Notes under the pieces: generated by a model
Told to the model about the DNA's origin: nothing
The model's database searches: none
What the model saw: only the letters and a program-made list of their open reading frames with translations
Assembly (NCBI RefSeq): GCF_007856155.1
Contig: NZ_CP042266.1
Coordinates: 1,240,001 to 1,304,000, forward strand
Length of the DNA: 64,000 nt
DNA from: Streptomyces qinzhouensis
GTDB taxonomy: Bacteria; Actinomycetota; Actinomycetes; Streptomycetales; Streptomycetaceae
Reading direction: 5' to 3'
Translations under genes and position numbers: made by a program
Shown here: positions 8,571-17,619 of the stretch, one piece after another
How the letters are laid out: every line of letters starts with the position of its first letter
How positions within the stretch are numbered: position 1 is the stretch's first letter

Positions 8571-10169
8571 TTACTTCTCGCCGGCCCTCAGCTCCCAGAT
8601 CTGAAGGTCGGAGGTGGAGTTGAGCAGGAGCTCGATGCCGCCGACGCCCTTGCGGGCGGCGACGTACTGCTTCCCCTGCCACAGCGGCAGGACGGGCACA
8701 TCGGCGGCGACGATGTCCTGCATGGTGCTGAATGCCGGGGTGGCGGCGGCGCGGTCGGCGTGCCGGCGCGACTGCGGGATCAGGCTGCGGACCTCGTTGC
8801 TGACGTAGGGCGAGTTGAGGAAGTTGTCCTTGTCGAGGAAGGGGGCGATGTAGTTGTCGGGGTCCGGGAAGTCGGGGAACCAGCCCATGCCGTAGACGGG
8901 GTACTCGCCGCGCTTCTGAGCGGCCCGGAAGGCGGACCATTCGGCGCCCTGGACGGTCACCGAGAACAGTCCGGACTTGTTCAGCTGGTTGCGCAGCACC
9001 TCGAACTCGCGGGCGGTGCCGGCCCCGTAGCGGTCGGTGGTGTAGTGCAGCTTCAGCTTGACCGGGGTGCGGATGTCGGCCTTCTTGAGAATCTTCTCGG
9101 CCTTCTCCGCGCTCGGCTCGCCGTACTCGTTGTAGAAGGAGTTCTTGTGCGCGCCGATGCTGGCCGGGATGAGCGAGTACAGCGGCTCGGCGGTGGCGCC
9201 GTAGACCTGTCCGGCGATCTGGCCGCGGTCGATGACCGCCGCCATGGCCTGCCGTACCGCCTTGTCCTTCACGGACGGGTCGTCGGTGTTGAAGGCGAGA
9301 TAGCGGATGGAGAGCCCGGGCATCTCGACGAGTTCGATGTCCTTGTCGCGGTTCGCGGTCAGATCCTTGATCTGCTCCGGGGACATCTCCCGGGTCATCA
9401 CGTCGATCTCACCCTTCTCCAACGCCTGGCCCATGGCCTTGGAGTCGGGGTAGACCCGCATCTCGACCTTCTTGTTGAGGACCTTGATGTCGCCCTTGTA
9501 GGACTCGTTGCGGGTGAAGACGACCTTGCTGATCCGGTTGTCCTTGACCGTCGCCTTCATGGTGTACGGGCCGGAGCCGTCGACCTGGAAGCCGTCGCGG
9601 AGCTTCTTGCCCTCGTACTTCTTCTTGCTGACGATGCTCGCGACGGGCGTGGACAGCTTGTACGGGAAGGTCGCGTCCGGGATCGAGAGGTGGAAGACGA
9701 CATCCCGGTCGCCCTTGGTCTCGATCTTGTCGACGGTGGAGACCAGACCGGCGGTGCCGTTGTCCGAGTCGATGGCCCGGACCCGCTCGATGGAGAACTT
9801 GACGTCCTCGGCGGTGACGGTGGTGCCGTCGGCGAACTTCAGCCCGCTGCGGAGCTTGCAGCGGAAGCTCTGGCTGGTGTTGTCGGTGAAGGCGCAGGAT
9901 TCGGCGGCCTCAGGGGTGGGCACTCCGCCGCCGTGCGGGGTGCGCATCAGTGTCTGGAGGCTGGGCCGCAGGACGTTCCAGGCGCCGGTGTCGTAGGTGT
10001 GTGCCGGGTCGAGGGGGGCCGGGTTGTCCTTGCCGCCGGTGATCTGGTCCGTGGTGCCCACGACAATGGTCCCGCCGCCGGAGGCGTCGCCCTTCGAGTC
10101 GCCGCAGGCGACGAGCACGGGAGCGAGCAGGCCGACCACGGCCGGCAGCACCAAAGTCTTACGGTTCAT
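8571..10169 (-). CDS. ABC-transporter peptide-binding lipoprotein (SBP family 5)
   Basis: This is a 532-residue extracytoplasmic solute-binding protein of the DppA/OppA family, likely binding peptides or similar ligands. The ATG at 10169 follows GAGGAG. The N-terminus has a hydrophobic signal ending in the lipobox LVAC near residue 20, so it should be a lipoprotein. Family-5 features include FADGTTVTAEDVKFSIERV near 120, typical of the first domain, and the C-terminal YPVYGMGWFPDFPDP region. No permease or ATPase gene lies beside it, so it must either serve a transporter encoded elsewhere or act as a sensor. An upstream in-frame ATG at 10187 overlaps the ribosome site and is unlikely. Confidence 0.93.
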   Translation of the reverse strand: MNRKTLVLPAVVGLLAPVLVACGDSKGDASGGGTIVVGTTDQITGGKDNPAPLDPAHTYDTGAWNVLRPSLQTLMRTPHGGGVPTPEAAESCAFTDNTSQSFRCKLRSGLKFADGTTVTAEDVKFSIERVRAIDSDNGTAGLVSTVDKIETKGDRDVVFHLSIPDATFPYKLSTPVASIVSKKKYEGKKLRDGFQVDGSGPYTMKATVKDNRISKVVFTRNESYKGDIKVLNKKVEMRVYPDSKAMGQALEKGEIDVMTREMSPEQIKDLTANRDKDIELVEMPGLSIRYLAFNTDDPSVKDKAVRQAMAAVIDRGQIAGQVYGATAEPLYSLIPASIGAHKNSFYNEYGEPSAEKAEKILKKADIRTPVKLKLHYTTDRYGAGTAREFEVLRNQLNKSGLFSVTVQGAEWSAFRAAQKRGEYPVYGMGWFPDFPDPDNYIAPFLDKDNFLNSPYVSNEVRSLIPQSRRHADRAAATPAFSTMQDIVAADVPVLPLWQGKQYVAARKGVGGIELLLNSTSDLQIWELRAGEK

Positions 10170-10564
10170 CCTGGACGTTCTCCTCATCCGGCACTGGGTA
10201 CTGCGTGCGAGGAGTCCCCGCCGCGCCCGCCCGTTCGGGACGGTGCGATCCATCCGGGAATCCGGTGCGGCCGGCCTCGGGCTCGTGACGGTTGGTACGG
10301 CGCCGGGGCGTGTCGGTGGTGCGGTGAGGACTCGCGAAAACACTAGTCGGCGCCGTCATGGCCGGTGGACCGGGCAGCAGTTGGGCCGTAATCGCTGAGT
10401 GACCGGCCATATCCCGGGCGCAACACCCATCACCCGGAATGATTCGTACACGACTCCATCAATACGGACACAAGGACCGGCCCCGGGCGGCACGGGCTGC
10501 CGGTGGGGCGTATGACGGTCCACCGAAAGGCACACACAGAGTGACGAATGTCACGCCGGAAAAC
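10170..10564. other. 395-base intergenic stretch
   Basis: It should hold the promoter and leader of the binding-protein gene and the 3' region of the HAD gene. I see no supported gene, clear operator or riboswitch in it. Confidence 0.5.
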
Positions 10565-11266
10565 TTATGAGCGGGGTTCGGTCATCAGGGCCCGCAGGAA
10601 CGCCAGGTCGACCGAGCGGAGCGAGTCCACGACGATCCGGCCGGGGGCGGCGGCGATCGGCGCCACGGAGGGCACGGCGACCACCCGGCAGCCCGCCGCC
10701 TCGGCGGAGGCCACTCCGGTCGCGGTGTCCTCGACGACGGCGCAGCGCCAGGGCTCCACGCCCAGGCCCTGTGCGGCCAGCAGATAGGGGTCCGGGTGCG
10801 GTTTGGTGCGCGGCACCTCGTCACCGGCGACGGAGAGCGCGAAGTCGTGCGGGAGGGAGTCCAGGACCCGGTCGATGATCCGCCGGTGGGAAGCGGAGAC
10901 CAGGGCGGTCGGCAGCTCGGCCGCGGCCAGCTCGGTCAGGAGTCTCGCCGCGCCCGGCATCAGGGGGACTCCCTCGCTGATGCGCTTCTCGAAGGCGTCG
11001 TTGAGCCGGACGGTCAGCTCCGGGAGGGCGATATCGGCGCCGGTGACCTCGATCAGATAGCCGGCGCTGCGGGTCATGGGCCCGCCGACGACCACTTCGC
11101 GCCAGGCTTCGTCCAGCTCATGGCCCAGGTCCGCGAAGACCCGTACCTCCGCGTCCCACCAGAAACCCTCCGTGTCCACCAGGGTGCCGTCCATGTCCAG
11201 CAGCACGGCACGGAGAGCCGATCCGTCCGCCGTACGGGCGGGGGACGCGGGGATCGCGCTGGTCAT
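10565..11266 (-). CDS. HAD-superfamily phosphatase (beta-phosphoglucomutase-like)
   Basis: This is a 233-residue haloacid-dehalogenase-type hydrolase, likely a sugar- or small-metabolite phosphatase. Motif I is LLDMDGTLVDTE near residue 23, with the nucleophile Asp in DMDGT. The helical cap follows, motif II lies in ALVSASHRR near 120, and motif IV is in VVEDTATG near 175. The second ATG (11266) is chosen because GGAGG lies seven bases ahead; the first ATG at 11272 is too close to it. It lies downstream of metH on the same strand with a 194-base gap. The substrate cannot be inferred. Confidence 0.88.
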   Translation of the reverse strand: MTSAIPASPARTADGSALRAVLLDMDGTLVDTEGFWWDAEVRVFADLGHELDEAWREVVVGGPMTRSAGYLIEVTGADIALPELTVRLNDAFEKRISEGVPLMPGAARLLTELAAAELPTALVSASHRRIIDRVLDSLPHDFALSVAGDEVPRTKPHPDPYLLAAQGLGVEPWRCAVVEDTATGVASAEAAGCRVVAVPSVAPIAAAPGRIVVDSLRSVDLAFLRALMTEPRS

Positions 11267-11460
11267 CGGCATACCTCCGGATGGGACGAGAAGGCCGGCC
11301 GACTCTCCCCTCGGCTTCCCCGCTGGGACAGGCGACCGGCCTGCGTTGGACCGACAAGTGTACGACTCGGACGGCCTGAATGCGCTTTATTACCCACCGC
11401 CCTCGGCCGTTCGTGTGACGGTCCGACTACCGGACGATTCCGGCTACGGGGCGTCGCCGA

Positions 11461-14400
11461 TTACCGGGCGTTGAAGTACTTGGCCTCCGGGTGGTGGATC
11501 ACGATGGCGTCCGTGGACTGCTCCGGGTGGAGCTGGAACTCCTCGGAGAGCCGGACGCCGATCCGCTCGGGCTGCAGCATTTCGGCGATCTTCGCCCGGT
11601 CCTCCAGATCGGGGCAGGCCCCGTAGCCGAGGGAGAAGCGCGCGCCGCGGTACTTGAGCGCGAACATGTCCTCCACGGCCTCCGGGTCCTCGGCGCCGAA
11701 GCCCAGCTCGGCCCGGACCCTGGCGTGCCAGTACTCGGCCAGCGCTTCGGCCAGCTGGACGGAGAGCCCGTGCAGTTCCAGATAGTCGCGGTAGGCGTCG
11801 CCCGCGAACAGTTCGGCGGTGGCCTCCCCGATCCTCGAGCCGACGGTGACGACCTGGAAGCCGACGACGTCCCGCTCTCCCGACTCCTCCGGCCGGAAGA
11901 AGTCTGCCAGGCAGAGCCGGCGGCCGCGGCGCTGGCGCGGGAAGGAGAACCGGGTCCGCTCGGACCCGTCCTCGTTGAGCACGATGAGGTCGTCGCCCTT
12001 GGACACGCAGGGGAAGTAGCCGTAGACCACGGCGGCTTCGAGGAGGTTGCGGGTGTGGAGCTGGTCCAGCAGCCCGCGCAGCCGCGGCCGGCCCTCGCTC
12101 TCCACGAGTTCCTCGTAGCTCGGGCCGTCCCCGGTGCGGTTCTGCTTGAGGCCCCACTGCCCCTTGAAGAGCGCGCCCTCGTCCAGCCAGGAGGCGTACT
12201 CCTTGAGCTGGATGCCCTTGATGACCCGGGTGCCCCAGAACGGCGGCTCGGGTACCGGGTTGTCGACGGAGACGTCGGAGCGGGCCGCGCCCTCCTCGGG
12301 CCGCTCCTCGACCGCGGTGACGGCCGCCCGTACCCGGCGCTGCTTGAGCTCGGGCAGGGCGGCGCCGGGGACGCCGCGCTTGACCCCGATCAGGGCGTCC
12401 ATCAGCCGCAGCCCTTCGAAGGCGTCGCGGGCGTAGCGCACCTCGCCCTCGTACAGCTCGTGCAGGTCCTGTTCGACATAGGCACGGGTCAGTGCGGCGC
12501 CGCCGAGGATCACGGGGTAGTCCGCCGCGATCTTCCGCTGGTTCATCTCCTCCAGGTTCTCCTTCATGATCACCGTGGATTTGACCAGCAGTCCGGACAT
12601 GCCGATGACATCGGCCCGGTGCTCCTCGGCGGCGTCCAGGATGGCGGAGACGGGCTGCTTGATGCCCAGGTTGACGACGTTGTAGCCGTTGTTGGAGAGG
12701 ATGATGTCGACGAGGTTCTTGCCGATGTCGTGGACGTCGCCGCGGACGGTGGCGAGCACGATCGTGCCCTTGCCCTCGGCGTCGGACTTCTCCATGTGCG
12801 GTTCCAGATAGGCCACCGCGTTCTTCATGACCTCGGCGGACTGGAGGACGAAGGGCAGCTGCATCTGTCCGGAGCCGAACAGTTCACCGACGACCTTCAT
12901 GCCTTCCAGGAGGGTGTCGTTGACGATGGCGAGGGCGGGCCGCTCGGCCAGCGCCTCGTCGAGGTCGGCCTCCAGCCCCTTCTTCTCGCCGTCGACGATG
13001 CGCCGCTGGAGCCGCTCCTCCAGCGGGAGGGCAAGCAGTTCCTCCGTCTTGCCCGCCTTGAGGGACTTGGTGTCCACACCCTCGAACAGCTCCATCAGCC
13101 GCTGAAGGGGGTCGTATCCCTCGGCCCGCCGGTCGTAGATCAGATCGAGGGCGGTGGTGACCTGCTCCTCGTCGAAGCGGGCGATCGGCAGGATCTTGGA
13201 GGCGTGGACGATGGCGGAGTCGAGTCCGGCCTTGACGCACTCGTCGAGGAAGACGGAGTTCAGCAGGATCCGGGCGGCCGGGTTGAGGCCGAAGGAGATA
13301 TTGGAGAGTCCGAGAGTGGTCTGGACGTCGGGGTGGAGCCGCTTCAGCTCCCGGATGGCCTCGATGGTGTGGATGCCGTCCCGGCGGGACTCCTCCTGGC
13401 CGGTGCAGATGGTGAAGGTGAGGGTGTCGATGAGGATGTCGGACTCGTGGATGCCCCAGTTGCCGGTGAGGTCGGTGATCAGCCGTTCGGCGATGGCGAC
13501 CTTGTGCTCGACGGTACGGGCCTGGCCCTCCTCGTCGATGGTGAGCGCGATCAGCGCGGCACCGTGCTCCTGGGCCAGCCGGGTGACCTGGGCGAACCGG
13601 GAGTCGGGGCCGTCGCCGTCCTCGTAGTTCACGGAGTTGATGACGGCCCGGCCGCCGAGCTTCTCCAGACCGGCCCGGATGACGTCGACCTCGGTCGAGT
13701 CCAGCACCAGGGGAAGGGTGGAGGCGGTGGCGAACCGTCCGGCCAGCTCCTCCATGTCGGCTACGCCGTCCCGGCCCACGTAGTCGACACAGAGGTCGAG
13801 CATATGGGCGCCCTCGCGGATCTGGTCGCGGGCCATCTCGACGCAGTCGTCCCAGCGCCCGTCCAGCATCGCCTCACGGAACTTCTTGGAGCCGTTGGCG
13901 TTGGTCCGCTCGCCGATCGCCATGTACGAGGTGTCCTGGCGGAACGGGACCGTCTGGTAGAGCGACGCGGCGCCCGGCTCGGGGCGGGCGACGCGCTCGG
14001 GGGGCACCACACCGCGGACCCGCTCCACGACCTGGCGCAGATGCTCGGGGGTCGTACCGCAGCAGCCGCCGATGAGGGAGAGGGCGTACTCCTGGACGAA
14101 GGTCTCCTGGGCGTCGGCCAGGCCCTCGGCGTCCAGCGGGAAGTAGGCGCCGTCCTTGCCGAGGACGGGGAGGCCGGCATTGGGCATGCAGAGCAGCGGG
14201 ATCCGGGAGTGGCGGGCGAGATAGCGCAGATGCTCGCTCATCTCGGCCGGGCCGGTGGAGCAGTTCAGCCCGATCATGTCGATGCCGAGCGGTTCCAGCG
14301 CGGTGAGCGCGGCGCCGATCTCGGAGCCCAGGAGCATGGTGCCGGTGGTCTCGAAGGCCATCGAGCACAGCAGCGGCAGTTCGATTCCGGTGGCCTCCAT

Positions 14401-14979
14401 GGCACGCCGGGAGCCGAGGATCGCGGCCTTGGTCTGGAGCAGGTCCTGGGTCGTCTCGACCAGCAGGGCGTCCGCGCCGCCCGCGATCAGACCCTCGGCA
14501 TTGGCCTGGAATCCGTCACGCAGCGTGGCGTACGGGGCATGGCCGAGGGTCGGCAGCTTGGTGCCGGGGCCGATGGAGCCGAGGACCCAGCGCTGCCCGC
14601 CGCCGGCCGCGGTGTAGGCGTCGGCGACCTCACGGGCGATCCGGGCGCCCGCCTCGGACAGTTCGTGGATGCGGTCGGCGATCTCGTACTCGCCCAGGGC
14701 CGAGTGGTTGGCGCCGAAGGTGTTGGTCTCCACACAGTCGACGCCCGCGTCGAAGTAGGCCTCGTGGACCGAGCGGACGATGTCCGGACGGGTGGCGTTG
14801 AGGACCTCGTTGCAGCCCTCCAGGTCCTGGAAGTCCTCCAGCGTGGGGTCCTGGGCCTGGAGCATGGTGCCCATGGCTCCGTCGGCGACCACGACCCGGG
14901 TGGCGAGGGCCTCGCGGAGACCGGCGATCCGGGCCCGGCTGTCTGCGGAGGGTACGGAAGGGGTGGGCGACGAGGCCAT
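11461..14979 (-). CDS. metH: Cobalamin-dependent methionine synthase
   Basis: MetH transfers the methyl group of methyltetrahydrofolate to homocysteine through methylcobalamin. The product is 1172 residues, close to the usual length. The homocysteine domain carries the zinc cysteines in LNCSTG near 238 and GGCCGTT near 306. The folate (pterin-binding) domain covers about 350-620. The cobalamin domain has DVHDIGKN near 746, whose histidine is the lower cobalt ligand. The C-terminal reactivation (SAM-binding) domain runs from about 890 to the end. The ATG at 14979 has GGGAG eight bases upstream. Upstream in-frame sequence is low-complexity and is not part of the gene. No cobalamin riboswitch was recognised in the leader. 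Confidence 0.97.
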   Translation of the reverse strand: MASSPTPSVPSADSRARIAGLREALATRVVVADGAMGTMLQAQDPTLEDFQDLEGCNEVLNATRPDIVRSVHEAYFDAGVDCVETNTFGANHSALGEYEIADRIHELSEAGARIAREVADAYTAAGGGQRWVLGSIGPGTKLPTLGHAPYATLRDGFQANAEGLIAGGADALLVETTQDLLQTKAAILGSRRAMEATGIELPLLCSMAFETTGTMLLGSEIGAALTALEPLGIDMIGLNCSTGPAEMSEHLRYLARHSRIPLLCMPNAGLPVLGKDGAYFPLDAEGLADAQETFVQEYALSLIGGCCGTTPEHLRQVVERVRGVVPPERVARPEPGAASLYQTVPFRQDTSYMAIGERTNANGSKKFREAMLDGRWDDCVEMARDQIREGAHMLDLCVDYVGRDGVADMEELAGRFATASTLPLVLDSTEVDVIRAGLEKLGGRAVINSVNYEDGDGPDSRFAQVTRLAQEHGAALIALTIDEEGQARTVEHKVAIAERLITDLTGNWGIHESDILIDTLTFTICTGQEESRRDGIHTIEAIRELKRLHPDVQTTLGLSNISFGLNPAARILLNSVFLDECVKAGLDSAIVHASKILPIARFDEEQVTTALDLIYDRRAEGYDPLQRLMELFEGVDTKSLKAGKTEELLALPLEERLQRRIVDGEKKGLEADLDEALAERPALAIVNDTLLEGMKVVGELFGSGQMQLPFVLQSAEVMKNAVAYLEPHMEKSDAEGKGTIVLATVRGDVHDIGKNLVDIILSNNGYNVVNLGIKQPVSAILDAAEEHRADVIGMSGLLVKSTVIMKENLEEMNQRKIAADYPVILGGAALTRAYVEQDLHELYEGEVRYARDAFEGLRLMDALIGVKRGVPGAALPELKQRRVRAAVTAVEERPEEGAARSDVSVDNPVPEPPFWGTRVIKGIQLKEYASWLDEGALFKGQWGLKQNRTGDGPSYEELVESEGRPRLRGLLDQLHTRNLLEAAVVYGYFPCVSKGDDLIVLNEDGSERTRFSFPRQRRGRRLCLADFFRPEESGERDVVGFQVVTVGSRIGEATAELFAGDAYRDYLELHGLSVQLAEALAEYWHARVRAELGFGAEDPEAVEDMFALKYRGARFSLGYGACPDLEDRAKIAEMLQPERIGVRLSEEFQLHPEQSTDAIVIHHPEAKYFNAR

Positions 14980-15421
14980 GAACGGGCTCCCTGGGATGCG
15001 ACGGCTGTCGGCTTTGCGGCTTCCGGCGGGAAGGCGCACGGAGTCAGAGTAACCGGGCACCGCGGTGGAAGGAGAGGCCGTCCCATCCGCCGGACGCTCG
15101 GAATGCACCCGTCCGCCGGATGGCGGGGGTACGGTCCGGGGCCTGCGGCGGCCCTTCCGGCCGGGCCCGGTGGCCGGGGAGGGAGCCCGGCGGGACAGGG
15201 CCGGGCGGCTGATTCCCCGGCCGGTACCGGACGGTGCCGGTCGGTACCGGTCGGTGCGGGTCGGTGCGGACGGGCCGGTCGGCGGCTCCGGCGGCCAACT
15301 CCCAGGTTTGTGGGGTTCTCGTGAAGCTTTCGGCCGCGAGATACTCACTCAGCAGCAGGCATGGTCGACATCGGCCGATAGTGTTCAGCATTGTCGAACA
15401 GCAGTGGAGAGGGCCGACCCG
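14980..15421. other. Divergent metH/gylR intergenic region
   Basis: This 442-base region separates metH (leftward) from gylR (rightward). Bases 15215-15295 are a degenerate GC-rich array of short units around CGGTACCGG and CGGTGCGG. The gylR-proximal 60 bases are less GC-rich and carry a candidate GylR operator at 15382-15400. I looked for a cobalamin-riboswitch B12-box toward metH and did not find a convincing one. Confidence 0.5.
15382..15400. promoter_or_regulatory. Candidate GylR operator in front of gylR
   Basis: The arms TGTTC and GAACA (15382-15386, 15396-15400) flank nine bases. The core GCATTGTCGAAC (15388-15399) recurs exactly in the glpF promoter region at 16634-16645. The position 22 bases ahead of the gylR start suggests autoregulation. 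Confidence 0.55.
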
Positions 15422-16198
15422 ATGGCGAAGAACATTCAGTCGCTGGAGCGAGCGGCGGCGATGCTGCGGCTGCTCGCGGGCGGCGAGCGCCGGCTCGGCC
15501 TGTCGGACATCGCCTCGTCGCTCGATCTGGCCAAGGGGACCGCCCACGGCATCCTGCGGACGCTCCAGGCCGAGGGCTTCGTCGAACAGGACCCGGCGTC
15601 CGGCCGCTATCAGCTCGGCGCGGAGCTGCTCCGGCTGGGCAACAGCTATCTCGACGTCCACGAACTGCGCGCCCGCGCCCTGGTGTGGACGGACGACCTG
15701 GCCCGCTCCAGCGGCGAGAGCGTCCACCTCGGCGTGCTGCACCAGCACGGCGTCCTCATCGTCCACCATGTCTTCCGGCCCGACGACAGCCGCCAGGTAC
15801 TGGAGGTCGGCGCCATGCAGCCGCTGCACTCCACCGCCCTGGGGAAGGTGCTGGCCGCGTACGACCCGGTGGCTCACTCGGAAGCGGTCGAGGCGGAGCG
15901 CAAGACCCTCACCCCGCTGACCGTGACCGGCCTCGACGAGTTCGAGTCCGTCCTGGAGCAGACCAGGGCCCGGGGCTGGGGCGCGGATGTGGAGGAGACG
16001 TGGGAGGGCGTGGCGGCGGTCGCGGCACCCATCCACGACCGGCGCCGGATGCCGGTGGGCGCGGTCGCCATCACGGGGGCCGTGGAGCGGATCTGTGAGA
16101 TCCGGGAGGAGCGGCGGGAGCTGCGTCCCGAGCTGATCACGGCGGTACGGGAGTGTGCCAGGGCGGTCTCGCGCGATCTGGGCGCCGGACGCTTCTGA
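15422..16198 (+). CDS. gylR: IclR-family glycerol operon repressor
   Basis: GylR represses the Streptomyces glycerol operon in the absence of glycerol 3-phosphate or glycerol. The product is 258 residues. The winged helix covers about 5-65 (SLERAAAMLRLL, then AKGTAHGILRTLQ as recognition helix). The IclR effector domain covers about 80-250. The ATG at 15422 has GGAGAGG upstream. It directly precedes glpF-glpK-glpD on the same strand, the order known for the Streptomyces gyl locus. The 12-base operator core shared by its own promoter and that of glpF supports both assignments. Confidence 0.93.
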   Translation: MAKNIQSLERAAAMLRLLAGGERRLGLSDIASSLDLAKGTAHGILRTLQAEGFVEQDPASGRYQLGAELLRLGNSYLDVHELRARALVWTDDLARSSGESVHLGVLHQHGVLIVHHVFRPDDSRQVLEVGAMQPLHSTALGKVLAAYDPVAHSEAVEAERKTLTPLTVTGLDEFESVLEQTRARGWGADVEETWEGVAAVAAPIHDRRRMPVGAVAITGAVERICEIREERRELRPELITAVRECARAVSRDLGAGRF

Positions 16199-16777
16199 GC
16201 CGGCGCCGGATACGGCACCACACCGGACCGCGAGCCGCGCCGCCGCCCCGGACCGGCCCGGCCGCGTACCGGAGCATCCGGTACCGGAGCGCACGCCTAA
16301 CCCTGAGCGCCCGCCGACCGGAGCGCGCGTGTCCGTACCGAGCCGGTCCGGCCCGGGCCCGTACCGCCGGGTCCCGCCCGCGCACCGGCCGGGTCCGCAC
16401 CGCTCGTACCGCTTCGACGGACCCCGCCGGACCCCGCCGGACGAGCGCCGCACACCGGACCGGCGGATGACATCGAGCGCGATGGTTATTTCGGGCGCAT
16501 CATCGGATAACCGTACATTTCCATAGAGTCACCACCCGCCGGACCAGTCGGACTGGTTCCGGTTTTTCCGAATCCAGGGCGTCAAGGCCTTGACGGCGTG
16601 TTTACGCGGAGGAAAACTGCCGTTCATCGGTCGGCATTGTCGAACGACTGACGGAAATTCGCGTTAGAGTGTGACAGCGCCTGAGGACCGATACCGCCCC
16701 GGTGGCTCCCGCCACGGGGCGCGAGCCACCGGAGGAGCCGGGGTTCGCCATACCTGGACAAGGACAAAGGAGTCGCG
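16199..16777. promoter_or_regulatory. gyl (glpF) promoter region
   Basis: The 579 bases contain no supported gene. The first 270 are very GC-rich and repetitive. The last 300 are the control region of glpFKD. A palindrome ACCAGTC-G-GACTGGT is at 16543-16557. A perfect 14-base palindrome GTCAAGGCCTTGAC is at 16581-16594 and overlaps a TTGACG that could be a -35 box. The GylR-type core GCATTGTCGAAC is at 16634-16645, within GTCG-N11-CGAC (16630-16648). The glpF start is 130 bases further on. Confidence 0.6.
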
Positions 16778-17560
16778 GTGTCCAGCTCCAATATCTTCAT
16801 CGGCGAAGTCATCGGTACCGCCGTTCTGATCCTGCTCGGCGGCGGTGTGGTCGCCGCCGTCACCCTGAAGAACTCCAAGGCCCGCGGTGCGGGCTGGCTG
16901 GCCATCACCTTCGGCTGGGGCTTCGCGGTGATGACGGCCGTGTACATGACGAGTTCCCTCTCCGGCGCCCATCTGAACCCCGCCGTCACCGTCGGTATCG
17001 CGATCAAGGACGGAACCTGGTCGAACGTCCCGTACTACATCGCGGGCCAGATCCTCGGCGCGATGATCGGCGCCGTGCTCGTCGTGGTCGCCTACTACGG
17101 ACAGTTCATGTCCCACCTCAACGACAGCGCGATCATCGGGGACCCCGCCGACAAGCCGATCGAAGGTGCCCACAGCGGTAACGCCGGGCCGGTCCTCGGC
17201 ATCTTCTCCACCGGCCCCGAAATCCGGATCGCCTGGCAGAACCTCGCCACCGAGATCCTCGGTACGGCCGTCCTCGTGCTCGCCGTGCTCACCCAGGGCC
17301 TGAACGCCGAGGGCAAGGGGCTCAGCACCCTCGGCGCCCTGATCACCGCCTTCGTCGTCGTCGGCATCGGCCTCTCGCTCGGCGGCCCGACGGGTTACGC
17401 CATCAACCCGGCCCGTGACCTCGGCCCGCGGATCGTCCACGCCCTGCTCCCCCTGCCCAACAAGGGCGGATCGGACTGGAGCTACGCCTGGATCCCCGTG
17501 GTCGGTCCGCTCGCGGGCGGTGCCCTCGCAGCGGGTATCTACGATCTCGCGTTCGCCTGA
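16778..17560 (+). CDS. glpF: Glycerol facilitator (aquaglyceroporin)
   Basis: This is a membrane channel for glycerol uptake by facilitated diffusion. The product is 260 residues with six predicted membrane helices and two half-helices carrying the NPA signatures: AHLNPAV near 67 and AINPARD near 208. The Asp after the second NPAR is characteristic of glycerol-conducting members. The GTG start has GGAG five bases upstream. It is the first structural gene of the operon, 60 bases ahead of glpK. It corresponds to gylC of the classical gyl operon. Confidence 0.96.
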   Translation: MSSSNIFIGEVIGTAVLILLGGGVVAAVTLKNSKARGAGWLAITFGWGFAVMTAVYMTSSLSGAHLNPAVTVGIAIKDGTWSNVPYYIAGQILGAMIGAVLVVVAYYGQFMSHLNDSAIIGDPADKPIEGAHSGNAGPVLGIFSTGPEIRIAWQNLATEILGTAVLVLAVLTQGLNAEGKGLSTLGALITAFVVVGIGLSLGGPTGYAINPARDLGPRIVHALLPLPNKGGSDWSYAWIPVVGPLAGGALAAGIYDLAFA

Positions 17561-17619
17561 GACAGGATCCGAGTCCCGTGACCCCATCGACCACCGAGAC
17601 TTCCGAGCAGGAGCACCCC

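Noticed and set aside
14980..15421. Cobalamin riboswitch upstream of metH
   Set aside because: Searched by eye for a B12-box and paired flanks on the metH strand and found no convincing match. A covariance-model search would be decisive.
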